From a virus, in the IMG/VR virus record IMGVR_UViG_3300038701_000729, positions 1-26,806 of that record: a stretch of DNA of 26,806 nucleotides, one strand, 5' to 3'. The translations under genes and the position numbers were made by a program. Position 1 is the stretch's first letter; the number at the start of each line of letters is the position of its first letter. This document shows, piece after piece, positions 1 through 5,737 of this stretch. The notes beneath the pieces are model-generated. The model saw only the letters and a list, made by a program, of their open reading frames with translations, ran no database searches and was not told the origin of the DNA.

Positions 1-596
1 GCCGTGATCTTGGAGTCAAACGTAGCCTTCGGATACAGCACGGAAAGCTGATCGTAGCGCACGTTCTTCCGCTCACGGTAGACGTGATCAATCCTGTCGT
101 CAGGCCCAGTGTCCAACACCACATGAGGCAGCGGGATAGCAGAGAAGATGATGGGGTTAACCGAATCCCCCTCCTCAACGGCAAGCACCCCAGTCCCAAC
201 GGCCAAGTCCATGAAGGACTCATGCACCTCTTGCGAGAAGTTGGAGTTCTGGATCACCTCAAAGACATACTCAGTGACGGTATCAAGCGCGTCGTCAATC
301 GAGTCCTTTTGCTCAGGCGGAACCTCGGAGCCAGAAGTGAGGTCAGCCCAACGCGCAAAGTTCGGAACCAAGCCAGACTGAAGACGGGATGCAAACTCCT
401 GCACGCCAACAACCGCAGTCTCGTCAAAGATGCGTTCGTCTCTACGCTGGCCCGGCGTCTCGTAGTAAAACGATTCCCGCTGAGGAAGCGCATACTCGTA
501 GCACTCCTCGAACAAAGGCACCCAGTTCTCCCGGTATGCCTTCGCCTTGTTGTATCGCTCAAGGTAGTGCTTGGCGACGTTAGAACCTGCTTGCAT
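1..596 (-). CDS. Portal (head-to-tail connector) protein, N-terminal part, truncated by window edge
   Basis: The portal forms the dodecameric ring at the capsid vertex through which DNA is packaged and ejected. I translated about 198 codons from ATG 596 to the left edge with no stop. The N-terminus (YLERYNKAKAYRENW), then RRDERIFDETAVVGVQEFASRL and LVPNFARW, has the layout of the T7-type head-tail connector family (PF12236). The gene overlaps the end of the upstream small gene by 17 nt, as many pairs here do, and lies downstream of the large terminase as in T7-like phages. There is no strong Shine-Dalgarno before ATG 596; an in-frame GTG lies just upstream, so the start is less sure than the identity. 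The rest of the gene is outside the window. Confidence 0.88.
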   Translation of the reverse strand, partial: MQAGSNVAKHYLERYNKAKAYRENWVPLFEECYEYALPQRESFYYETPGQRRDERIFDETAVVGVQEFASRLQSGLVPNFARWADLTSGSEVPPEQKDSIDDALDTVTEYVFEVIQNSNFSQEVHESFMDLAVGTGVLAVEEGDSVNPIIFSAIPLPHVVLDTGPDDRIDHVYRERKNVRYDQLSVLYPKATFDSKIT

Positions 597-816
597 ATCC
601 AGAACCACCCGACATCGAAGTGAACAGCGAGCGGCGACCAGCGCCACCGCGACGACCGGCCTGAACGTTACGACCGCTAATGGCTTCGGTCACATCTTCA
701 CGCTTGGCCCGAGCGCGCTCCTCAACCTCAGCGCGCTTGGCAACTTCGGCCTCTTCTCTTTGCCGCGCCGCAGCTTCCCGTTCGGCGGCACTCGGCCCAG
801 TCCCCCTCATGCACAT
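580..816 (-). CDS. Small conserved phage protein between terminase and portal (78 aa)
   Basis: A charged protein of unknown function. Its first half is a predicted amphipathic helix or coiled coil rich in Glu, Arg and Ala (EREAAARQREEAEVAKR); its end reads GRRSLFTSMSGGSGY. From memory, small proteins ending in an RRSL(L/F)TS-Gly-rich tail are common beside the terminase or portal of podoviruses, so a structural or assembly role is plausible but unproven. AGGAG lies 6 nt before ATG 816; a second Met is two codons later. It sits 33 nt downstream of the large terminase and overlaps the portal start by 17 nt, suggesting translational coupling. Confidence 0.75.
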   Translation of the reverse strand: MCMRGTGPSAAEREAAARQREEAEVAKRAEVEERARAKREDVTEAISGRNVQAGRRGGAGRRSLFTSMSGGSGYASRF

Positions 817-849
817 GGCAGTCTCCTATCCAGTTTCTCAAGGTATAAC

Positions 850-2376
850 CTATCGGGCGATTCTTTGCCACAAGCTCTGCTTTTTCTGCTTTGGCTTGCG
901 GTCGAAGACATTAAAGTTGCGGCTGGCTACAGTCGGAGCTGCTGGCTTTTGACTGTTGATAAGCGCCCTGCCCTCGCCCGCACCCAGCAACATATACTGA
1001 AGCGCATCGTGAACGTGAGAATACATGTTCTTGTCTGGCTTGTCGGCGTAGCGTTCGCCGCTCACCTCCATGCGCTTGTAGGCATAGCCGCCCTCAAAGC
1101 CTTTGATCAGCATAGAACAGCGACGGTCGATAAGAAACGCAGGCTTGCCCTCAGCCATTTTCGTAAGCTGAGAAGACACAGACTCCACTCGTAGGTCCAC
1201 AGAGTTGGACGGCGCAGGGAAGGCCCTGAGGCCAGCGCCCCTAAGAATCTGGAACGGCGTGGACTCGTCAGTCTGCGCCCGGAAGTCACCAGCCGGGTCA
1301 CCATAGATGACAGTCTCGGAGCAGGCTTGGAACCGTGTAGCCAGCTCGTTTCTCAACACTTCGGCAAACCTGACAATGCCCATGTCCACAGCCACAATCT
1401 CTGACTGGACAAACCACCGCCCCCTCACCTTCTGGCCGAATGTGGCGGAGGGTGTCAGGCCAAAGTCTAGGCCCACATAGACTGGCAGCCCAGCGGCAAT
1501 GGGTATTTCTTCCTTGGCGATATGGGCTTCCGCAGAGAAGGATGGATACACAGGCTTACCGTCCTGAACCATGCCAAGACGGTTCATCACATACACATCA
1601 ATCCATGACTTCGTCTTACCCTGAATCAAGTTCGGGTAGTAAGACTTCATCATGTTCTTGGTGTTCTCGGCCTTCGGGTTTGGCTTGTAGGTCTCGATCT
1701 CGTTGTCTTCGTTCTTGACCTCGACCATCCCCGGAGGCTGGACATAGAAAGACCAGTTGTCTGGCTTCACCAGCATCTTCGCTTGCTCGCGCGGAATGTG
1801 GTCGGGAATCGGAACCTCGCCCGACATGATCGGCCACCAATGATCTTCTTCCGGCGCGTTGGTATCTGCGATGACGCCAGTCCAAGTCGGGCCTCCCTCT
1901 CGCATAGAAGGAAAGCGACCGACGCGCATTGTGCAGGCGTCAATGATGCTCTTGGGAACCTCCCTTGCCTCGTTAATCCAGATGCCAGTGAGTTCGAGCG
2001 ACAGCAGCTTCTTCACATCTTCCGGGCGATCAAGAGCAAGGAAGATCACCTCAAGCTCTAGGTCGCCCTTCTTAATCATGTGAGTGTAAGGGACCGACCA
2101 CGTAAACTTGCCCCAGTCATTCTCTGGAAACCAGTCAAGCCAAGTCTTGATGGTAGTAGTCCTGAGCTGAGGGTTGGTATTCCTGATGATAGCCCACCGG
2201 GAACGCCGAAGACCCTTGTCGTTCTTCTCTTGCTGAAGCGCCCTGCGAAACACCTCAATGCAGCAAGCCACCGACTTCCCGCTACCAACCGGCCCACGAA
2301 CGCCACGAAAGAAAGTGTCGTCCTTCATAAAGGACTTCAGCACTTCCCCGTCAGGCTTGTAGACCAGCTCTACCAA
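850..2376 (-). CDS. terL: Terminase large subunit (ATPase and nuclease)
   Basis: This is the DNA-packaging motor: it cuts the concatemer and pumps DNA through the portal using ATP. The 508-aa length suits the family. Visible motifs are Walker A GPVGSGKS at residues 28-35, a Walker B-like GIWINEAR at 131-138 with likely catalytic Glu136, and a C-terminal RNase H-fold nuclease with VGLDFG (Asp304), YGDPAGD (Asp360) and HVHDALQY (Asp457) as the metal-binding acidic positions. SWIDVYVMNRLG (258-268) is typical at the ATPase-nuclease junction. The usual Walker B Asp before the Glu is Asn here, as happens in some members. It overlaps the upstream small gene by 7 nt and precedes the portal module. 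Confidence 0.95.
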   Translation of the reverse strand: MVELVYKPDGEVLKSFMKDDTFFRGVRGPVGSGKSVACCIEVFRRALQQEKNDKGLRRSRWAIIRNTNPQLRTTTIKTWLDWFPENDWGKFTWSVPYTHMIKKGDLELEVIFLALDRPEDVKKLLSLELTGIWINEAREVPKSIIDACTMRVGRFPSMREGGPTWTGVIADTNAPEEDHWWPIMSGEVPIPDHIPREQAKMLVKPDNWSFYVQPPGMVEVKNEDNEIETYKPNPKAENTKNMMKSYYPNLIQGKTKSWIDVYVMNRLGMVQDGKPVYPSFSAEAHIAKEEIPIAAGLPVYVGLDFGLTPSATFGQKVRGRWFVQSEIVAVDMGIVRFAEVLRNELATRFQACSETVIYGDPAGDFRAQTDESTPFQILRGAGLRAFPAPSNSVDLRVESVSSQLTKMAEGKPAFLIDRRCSMLIKGFEGGYAYKRMEVSGERYADKPDKNMYSHVHDALQYMLLGAGEGRALINSQKPAAPTVASRNFNVFDRKPKQKKQSLWQRIAR

Positions 2377-2561
2377 TCAAGCACCTGTCTGTCTTTGCCA
2401 GCCTTGATCATCCCGGCAGCAACCTCCGGCCCCAAGGCCTCGATGATCTTGTCGGCTTCGTAGTCAGTCACAAAGTCCTTGGGATGATGCTGCATGTGAA
2501 CCTTCTTCACCACAGCACGGAGCGTATCGCGCTCACTCTGGCTTAGTGCGTTTAGAAACAC
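2370..2561 (-). CDS. Small conserved protein preceding TerL (63 aa, GTG start)
   Basis: A longer reading from an ATG at 2618 is possible, but GTG 2561 is preceded by a perfect AAGGAGG (2569-2575) at 7 nt, and the extra residues of the long form would overlap the neighbouring gene and look non-native. From GTG the protein is 63 aa, begins VFLNALSQSERDTLRAVV and contains VTDYEADKIIEALGPEVA. Its last codons overlap the TerL start by 7 nt. I do not recognise a defined domain. Its invariable place before the large terminase makes a packaging accessory role plausible, but a small-terminase candidate lies elsewhere (3942-4322). Confidence 0.75.
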   Translation of the reverse strand: MFLNALSQSERDTLRAVVKKVHMQHHPKDFVTDYEADKIIEALGPEVAAGMIKAGKDRQVLDW

Positions 2562-2727
2562 GCTTGGTCCTCCTTGGAGGCTTAGAAGAAGCTGCGGGCT
2601 TGGCGTCAGGCACCTCAATCAACAGACGAGACTCTGTCGTGCGCGTCGCACCAGAGTAAGGCTTGTCGAAGAAGTAATGCACCTCACCCTGATAATCCTC
2701 AGCACTATGCGCAAACACCCATGCCAT
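2533..2727 (-). CDS. Hypothetical phage protein (64 aa)
   Basis: Not recognised. The N-terminal two thirds (MAWVFAHSAEDYQGEVHYFF) look like a small folded beta-rich unit; the C-terminus is a basic tail (SSKPPRRTKRVSKRTKPE) that could bind nucleic acid. The start is set by TGATG overlap with the stop of the upstream DUF5872 gene and by GAGG about 8 nt before. It overlaps the following GTG-start gene by 29 nt. It belongs to the chain of overlapping small genes between the two terminase genes. Confidence 0.7.
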   Translation of the reverse strand: MAWVFAHSAEDYQGEVHYFFDKPYSGATRTTESRLLIEVPDAKPAASSKPPRRTKRVSKRTKPE

Positions 2728-2972
2728 CAGCGATACCTCTTTGCTTTCTCAGCTACATCCTTCGGCTGCTTGGCAAACTGCTTGCCCTTCCGAATCGCAG
2801 CGCGCTTCGCAGCGGTCGTCCTCTTATACTCAGAGTCGCTCATAGCCTTGATCGCCTTCTCAGGAAGGTAACGCTCGCCAGTCGCCTTCGAGCCTTGCGT
2901 AGAAGGCTTGCCGCTCTTCGTTCGCCACTTCTGCGCAGTCCACCGACGAAGAGACTTCTGAGGAGCCTTCAT
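2727..2972 (-). CDS. DUF5872 family protein (81 aa)
   Basis: A small, very basic protein. It reads APQKSLRRWTAQKWRT near the N-terminus, then GKPSTQGSKATGERYLP and a Lys/Arg-rich end with GKQFAKQP and KRYR. I recognise this pattern as DUF5872, found in many marine phages and some algal or giant viruses; its function is unknown. High positive charge suggests nucleic-acid binding (inference). Start and stop overlap with the upstream gene as ATGA (2969-2972), which implies coupled translation. Confidence 0.82.
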   Translation of the reverse strand: MKAPQKSLRRWTAQKWRTKSGKPSTQGSKATGERYLPEKAIKAMSDSEYKRTTAAKRAAIRKGKQFAKQPKDVAEKAKRYR

Positions 2973-3139
2973 GACGTATACCCCCCACCCTTCGCCTTAT
3001 ACTGCTTCGCCAACATCTGAGCCTTCCGAGCCGACCACTGACCGGGCTTGCCACCCTTGCCGCCAGCCTTGATCCGATTAAACAAACTCTTCCGCATCCC
3101 CGGCTTAGTATAGTTCCCAGCCTCATTTACCCGAGACAT
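2969..3139 (-). CDS. Conserved small basic phage protein, 'VNEAGNYTKP' type (56 aa)
   Basis: This short gene was read directly from the sequence: ATG at 3139, TGA at 2969-2971. The product begins MSRVNEAGNYTKPGMRKSLF and continues IKAGGKGGKPGQWSARKAQ, ending KQYKAKGGGYTS. I recall near-identical proteins in marine podo- and myoviruses, usually beside DUF5872 and DUF6321 genes as here; function unknown. Its start lies inside the end of the upstream gene (17-nt overlap) and its stop overlaps the next start (ATGA). The conserved trio of basic proteins might act as DNA-binding or assembly factors, but nothing in the sequence proves it. Confidence 0.8.
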   Translation of the reverse strand: MSRVNEAGNYTKPGMRKSLFNRIKAGGKGGKPGQWSARKAQMLAKQYKAKGGGYTS

Positions 3140-3317
3140 TGCGACCAACCCTCATCAGCAAAGAACGATTCTGAGACGTCAACATCCCGCGCTGCTGCTG
3201 ACCAGTCCGAACATTCTTGTAAACAGGATCAAGACCCTCAGTCTCATCATCCCGCAAAGAAGGAAGAGGCCCATAGTCAGGCTTGCTAAAGCTCATCGAA
3301 CCACCGCCAAAACACAT
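3123..3317 (-). CDS. Hypothetical phage protein, MCFGGG N-terminus (64 aa)
   Basis: The reading frame is open further upstream, but the extension overlaps the DUF6321 gene and is Cys-rich in a non-native way. ATG 3317 overlaps the upstream stop as TGATG and has AAGGAG about 9 nt before it. The product begins MCFGGGSMSFSKPDYGPLP and ends GQQQRGMLTSQNRSLLMRVG. A Cys-Phe-Gly-Gly start followed by a Pro-rich stretch and a (S/R)xLLT-type tail is common in small podovirus structural-region proteins, from memory. No domain recognised. Confidence 0.72.
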   Translation of the reverse strand: MCFGGGSMSFSKPDYGPLPSLRDDETEGLDPVYKNVRTGQQQRGMLTSQNRSLLMRVGRNVSGK

Positions 3318-3631
3318 CAGCTCTTCTCCTTCGACTTGTTCCGGCGACTGATCGCAGCAGCCTTCCGCTTCGCATCCGCCTTGGAACTCGCACCCCAAGC
3401 CTGCAACGACTTCAACAACCGAGTCGGCTTGCCATCCTTGTCACGCTCAGGCCCCTTCATGTTCCCCATCCGAGCAAGAAAAGAAGCACGCCTCGGATTG
3501 TCCCCACTCTTCACAGGTGCCTTCAAATCACTCCCCGGATTCTCCCGCTCGTAACTACGACGACCCTTCTCGTTCAACCCACCAGACTCAGACTTACCAG
3601 CCTTCCGCTGCCAAGCAGGACTCTTAGCCAT
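3317..3631 (-). CDS. DUF6321 family protein (104 aa)
   Basis: The product begins MAKSPAWQRKAGKSESGGLN, followed by EKGRRSYERENPGSDLKAPV, RRASFLARMGNMKGP and KPTRLLKSLQAWG, the layout I know as DUF6321, a phage-associated family of unknown function. It is strongly basic, with a C-terminal Lys/Arg cluster. ATG 3631 has AAGGAG 7 nt upstream; the frame is open further back but without support. It overlaps the upstream 29-aa gene by 8 nt and the downstream gene by 1 nt. Canonical members end in a Cys-containing short tail; this one has a different, longer basic tail. Confidence 0.82.
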   Translation of the reverse strand: MAKSPAWQRKAGKSESGGLNEKGRRSYERENPGSDLKAPVKSGDNPRRASFLARMGNMKGPERDKDGKPTRLLKSLQAWGASSKADAKRKAAAISRRNKSKEKS

Positions 3632-3713
3632 TGGTAATCTCCTTAGCCTTCCAGACTTCAGGAACCCTACCATAGCGAGCAAGCATTTTCTTCACACATT
3701 CAGCAGCAGTCAT
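3624..3713 (-). CDS. Putative 29-aa peptide, first gene of the small-gene cluster
   Basis: Reads MTAAECVKKMLARYGRVPEV and ends WKAKEITNG. AAAAGG lies about 6 nt before ATG 3713. Its end overlaps the DUF6321 start by 8 nt (AATGGCTAA), the same coupling seen throughout this cluster, which supports it being translated. The sequence would form one amphipathic helix. The same frame is open upstream to 3818, but that part reads through the G-rich leader and looks non-coding. Unknown function; it may act mainly to couple translation to the downstream genes. Confidence 0.55.
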   Translation of the reverse strand: MTAAECVKKMLARYGRVPEVWKAKEITNG

Positions 3714-3779
3714 GATCGAACCTTTTTGGGAAAAAATACGAGGGAGGGACCTATAGTAACGGAGAGTGTTGCGATTTTT

Positions 3780-3803
3780 CCCCCTACCCCCCTCCCCTAC
3801 CCA
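3780..3803 (-). other. G-quadruplex-type motif in the minus-strand leader
   Basis: Read on the minus strand, this stretch has four separate G-runs of 3, 4, 6 and 5 Gs joined by loops of 2, 1 and 2 bases (TA, A, TA). That satisfies the usual G3+N1-7 rule for an intramolecular quadruplex. It would be in the RNA of the minus-strand transcript, about 65 nt before the first ORF and downstream of the repeated motif at 3860-3877. Folding is inferred from the pattern alone. Confidence 0.6.
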
Positions 3804-3859
3804 TCGTTGCTGGGGCATTTTTCTCCGGGAGAACTGAGAGACTCAGGTCGCTGTTACCG

Positions 3860-3877
3860 TCTTACACTTATCGAACA
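3860..3877 (-). promoter_or_regulatory. Repeated 18-nt motif, copy A (minus-strand orientation)
   Basis: Minus-strand reading TGTTCGATAAGTGTAAGA. It matches copy B at 4423-4440 in 17 of 18 positions; flanking bases are not conserved, so the repeat is compact. Both copies point the same way and each lies upstream of a minus-strand gene set. It could be a late promoter or an activator/repressor site; no -10 hexamer supports a standard host promoter. Confidence 0.6.
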
Positions 3878-3922
3878 CCTTCTTCTCAGCATCCCCAATG
3901 GACTAGGACACACCGTCAGTCA

Positions 3923-3940
3923 TGTTCCAAATGTGTAAGC
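3923..3940 (+). promoter_or_regulatory. Repeated 18-nt motif, copy C (inverted, plus orientation)
   Basis: Plus-strand reading TGTTCCAAATGTGTAAGC matches the motif of copies A and B in 15 of 18 positions, in the opposite orientation and 45 nt from copy A. The inverted placement fits a protein-binding site better than a directional promoter. It ends just before the small terminase stop codon. It is more degenerate than the other two and could be coincidental. Confidence 0.4.
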
Positions 3941-3941
3941 C

Positions 3942-4322
3942 CTAGTCGCCTAGGTCAATCGACACCCGGATGTCACCGGCAACCATCACTTGGCTTCTGT
4001 CGATGGGCTTATACCCAGCTCGGTCAAGGATATCTTGCGCAGCTTGAAGCTGAACGTACTCACTCTTAGCGCCCTGAGCGAGTCCTGCAACACGTTGAAC
4101 AGCCATCAAAGCATTCAACCCAAGCCTCTCCTGAGTGGCCTGAGCCATGTATTCCTGCACGTGTGGGAGCTTGAGCGTCTTGTAGGCTGTGACCTTGCCT
4201 GAGTCACCAGAAGCGTAGCCTGCCTTCTCTGCGGCTCTTGCGACTGAGCCACCTTCAGCTAGCAAGGTATCAACCAGAGCCTTCTGTTTCGTGGTCAGCT
4301 TACGTTTCACAGGCGTATTCAT
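3942..4322 (-). CDS. terS: Terminase small subunit (probable)
   Basis: A 126-aa protein that would recognise packaging sites and recruit the large subunit. LTTKQKALVDTLLAEGGSVA, then RAAEKAGYA and a following helix, has the helix-turn-helix layout of small terminases of the Terminase_2/TerS type; the second half is helical (ERLGLNALMAVQRVAGLAQG, EYVQLQAAQDILDRAGY), suiting oligomerisation. The open frame reaches 4388, but ATG 4322 follows AAGGGGGG at a proper distance and gives the expected N-terminus (MNTPVKRKLTTKQ). It is the first minus-strand gene from the divergent region and is separated from TerL by the small-gene cluster, unlike the adjacent TerS-TerL pairs of many phages. Confidence 0.75.
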   Translation of the reverse strand: MNTPVKRKLTTKQKALVDTLLAEGGSVARAAEKAGYASGDSGKVTAYKTLKLPHVQEYMAQATQERLGLNALMAVQRVAGLAQGAKSEYVQLQAAQDILDRAGYKPIDRSQVMVAGDIRVSIDLGD

Positions 4323-4422
4323 GAACACCCCCCTTACCCCCCTCTTATCCGCCTTGGAGGAAGCCCTGTCAATGCACAGGCTCAACATGTGCTGGCGTTA
4401 TTACGTCTGTTTCAGGGCCATC

Positions 4423-4440
4423 TCTTACACTTTTCGAACA
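4423..4440 (-). promoter_or_regulatory. Repeated 18-nt motif, copy B (minus-strand orientation)
   Basis: Minus-strand reading TGTTCGAAAAGTGTAAGA, identical to copy A except for one A/T change at position 8. It lies about 100 bases upstream of the small terminase start and points toward it. The leader between them carries two G6 runs, paralleling the G-rich leader downstream of copy A. Confidence 0.6.
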
Positions 4441-4493
4441 TGGGGTCTGAGTGCAACCATCAGGTGTGCGAATCACCTTGGTCCTCGCCTGTT

Positions 4494-4534
4494 CTGGAGT
4501 AGGTCTTGGAGTATTACAGTAAGGCTTAGAGTAT
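4494..4534 (+). repeat. Tandem GAGTA-type direct repeats
   Basis: Three similar decamers, CTGGAGTAGG (4494), CTTGGAGTAT (4505) and CTTAGAGTAT (4525), lie in a row. The last two are exactly 20 bases apart, about two helical turns. They are upstream of the first early gene and could be regulator sites or part of its promoter (the last GAGTAT would be a poor -10). Function is inference. Confidence 0.35.
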
Positions 4535-4784
4535 GGGGTTGAGGGCTTCTGAGCTGCCGCTCTTCATCTCTTACTCTCTCTGTGCAGGACGCACCCTCGC
4601 CGTCAGACTGGCATGGCTGAGCCACCGACAGTTCGCAACGACAATCCTCGCTTCCCCCTTCTATGCCTGCTCACTTGTCCTGTGTGGCTCTACGTTCTGC
4701 GTCTACCCGTTCGGGGATTGTCATTGCGAACTGCAAGCGCCGCCCTGCGGGCGTCGTCGGATGGCTCATCCATTGGTCTGACAT

Positions 4785-4803
4785 GGCGAGGGTGGTCCTC
4801 GCC
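4785..4803 (+). promoter_or_regulatory. Hairpin in the 5' leader of the first early gene
   Basis: GGCGAGG and CCTCGCC form a perfect 7-bp stem with loop GTGGT. No U-run follows, so it is not an intrinsic terminator. It ends 20 nt before ATG 4824, directly before the purine-rich ribosome site (GAGAGAAGAGAT). Such leader hairpins can stabilise mRNA or control initiation; which applies here is unknown. Confidence 0.45.
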
Positions 4804-4823
4804 CACAAAGAGAGAGAAGAGAT

Positions 4824-5372
4824 ATGACGAAGAATACTGCTCAGAAGCCCGCAACCCAGAAGAACCTTATCGAAGTAATCACCGAGACCCTGACCCAGAA
4901 CGAACAAGTCCTGCGCAACGGTGACTGGGTTCACACCGACGTGATGGCCTTCCAGCGCCGCATCATCTTCGAAGCGCTGATGGACAAGCTCGACTGGCTT
5001 ATCAACAGCCCCAAAGGCACCGAATCCTACGTTGCACAGACGCGCGAGCGCATCGGTCAGGCCCAGAAGCGTTACGTCGGGGACGAGATCAGCACGATGT
5101 TCCTGAAGGGCGCAATCGCTGAAGCCAAGGCCGCTCAGCTCAAGGACATGGCCCTCAAGAACCTGATGGACCAGCTGAACGCCGCCTACATCAACGACAA
5201 CGGCCAGAGCTACACGCCCTACGGTCGCACCAAGCGCTCGAACGTCCGCGTCGATGAACCCGCCGACATCCCCAGCGACATCGCCGCAGAACTCAAGGCG
5301 CTTGGCATCGCACCCGACCTCGGCACCACCGCCAACACGCAGGGCGTCGAAGATACCCGCGACATCGCGTAA
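4824..5372 (+). CDS. Early hypothetical protein, own transcription unit (182 aa)
   Basis: Not recognised. The protein is largely helical and Ala/Gln/Lys-rich, reading TQKNLIEVITETLTQNEQVL near the start, a central FQRRIIFEALMDKLDWLIN, and an acidic C-terminus (EPADIPSDIAAELKALG). No membrane segment or catalytic motif is visible. It is the first plus-strand gene, has a purine-rich ribosome site and leader hairpin, and is followed at once by a strong terminator (5381-5409), so it appears to be expressed as a single-gene unit. Codon use is more C-ending than the following small genes. First-expressed phage genes often act on the host, but that is only positional inference. Confidence 0.82.
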   Translation: MTKNTAQKPATQKNLIEVITETLTQNEQVLRNGDWVHTDVMAFQRRIIFEALMDKLDWLINSPKGTESYVAQTRERIGQAQKRYVGDEISTMFLKGAIAEAKAAQLKDMALKNLMDQLNAAYINDNGQSYTPYGRTKRSNVRVDEPADIPSDIAAELKALGIAPDLGTTANTQGVEDTRDIA

Positions 5373-5380
5373 CCCAAAGA

Positions 5381-5409
5381 GGGTCAGCCTTCATCGGCTG
5401 GCCCTTTTT
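5381..5409 (+). terminator. Rho-independent terminator after the first early gene
   Basis: GGGTCAGCC and GGCTGGCCC form a 9-bp stem (one G-T pair) with loop TTCATC, followed by TTTTT. It begins 8 bases after the stop codon of the 182-aa gene. A strong hairpin and U-run leave little doubt that it ends that transcript, at least partly. Confidence 0.88.
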
Positions 5410-5486
5410 CTTTGCCTACCACTAGCTCCCAACCCACCGCATGCTGCCGACGCACCGGCCCGAGCGCGGAGGTAAGGGCATAAAGT

Positions 5487-5561
5487 ATGGCGGCCAAAGA
5501 CAAACAAACCCGAAGCTCACCAGAGTTTCAAAATCATTTGGAGAGAGAGAAATGCAACTGA
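5487..5561 (+). CDS. Possible 24-aa leader peptide
   Basis: ATG 5487 is preceded by GGAGGTAAGGG (the AAGGG about 8 nt before) and gives MAAKDKQTRSSPEFQNHLER plus four residues. Its stop lies 10 bases inside the next gene, which fits coupling. Support is only the ribosome site and overlap; the peptide may be spurious. Confidence 0.3.
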   Translation: MAAKDKQTRSSPEFQNHLEREKCN

Positions 5562-5737
5562 ACATCCACAACATCACCAAAATCAAGACAGAGCAGAAGC
5601 ACCATAGCTTTGTCGACAGAAGTTTCTTTTGTCTTACCCTTGACGTTGAGACTGAGAACAAAGGCACCATGACCGTATGCCTTTTCAGCGACCAGCCCAT
5701 TACCCTCATTAACCCAGCAATCATACAGGTGGACTAA
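5552..5737 (+). CDS. Hypothetical protein (61 aa)
   Basis: Not recognised. The product begins MQLNIHNITKIKTEQKHHS and continues with alternating hydrophobic residues (RSFFCLTLDVETENKG, MTVCLFSDQPITLI), suggesting a small all-beta fold. The frame is open upstream, but ATG 5552 follows a GGAG-GAGAGA ribosome site and the upstream extension overlaps the leader. Its stop overlaps the next start as TAATG, so it is the head of a run of small coupled genes after the terminator. Confidence 0.65.
   Translation: MQLNIHNITKIKTEQKHHSFVDRSFFCLTLDVETENKGTMTVCLFSDQPITLINPAIIQVD

Larger units (their letters stand above)
3714..3941. promoter_or_regulatory. Non-coding leader/control region of the minus-strand cluster
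   Basis: About 230 bases without a convincing gene lie between the small terminase stop and the 29-aa gene. The region contains a minus-strand copy of an 18-nt repeated motif (3860-3877), an inverted 15/18 copy (3923-3940), a G-rich tract on the minus strand (3780-3803), a short hairpin TTCTC-CGG-GAGAA (3821-3833) and another, CCTAG-TCGC-CTAGG (3941-3954), at the end of the small terminase. No clear sigma-70 -35/-10 pair was found. No U-tailed terminator is visible, so small-terminase transcripts may continue into the cluster. Confidence 0.6.
4323..4823. promoter_or_regulatory. Divergent intergenic control region
   Basis: About 500 bases separate the divergently read small terminase and the first early gene. 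Frames open across it on both strands lack ribosome sites and protein-like composition, so I read it as non-coding. Next to the small terminase are two minus-strand runs of six Gs (4328-4333 and 4337-4342). Further on are motif copy B (4423-4440), a degenerate echo near 4565-4586 sharing the 10-mer CATCTCTTAC, tandem GAGTA-type repeats (4494-4534), a GC-rich inverted repeat CGCCC-TGC-GGGCG (4741-4753), and a hairpin beside the first early gene (4785-4803). Divergent promoters are expected here, but I cannot assign hexamers. Local richness in repeats would also suit an origin; no good DnaA boxes were seen. Confidence 0.6.

Noticed and set aside
571-1194. 207-codon plus-strand open frame
   Set aside because: Antisense to TerL and its downstream small gene, both strongly supported by motifs.
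2370-2618. 82-codon version of the gene before TerL
   Set aside because: The shorter GTG start has a perfect AAGGAGG at 7 nt and avoids a long overlap with the neighbouring gene.
2860-3126. 88-codon minus-strand frame
   Set aside because: Overlaps the well-supported 56-aa and DUF5872 genes in another frame and has Arg/Ser-rich shadow composition.
4741-4753. CGCCC-TGC-GGGCG hairpin as a terminator
   Set aside because: Short stem, tiny loop, no U-run on either strand.
4533-4781. Plus-strand frames in the divergent region
   Set aside because: No ribosome site, Cys/Ser/Leu-rich random-looking products, and overlap with hairpins and repeats; treated as non-coding.
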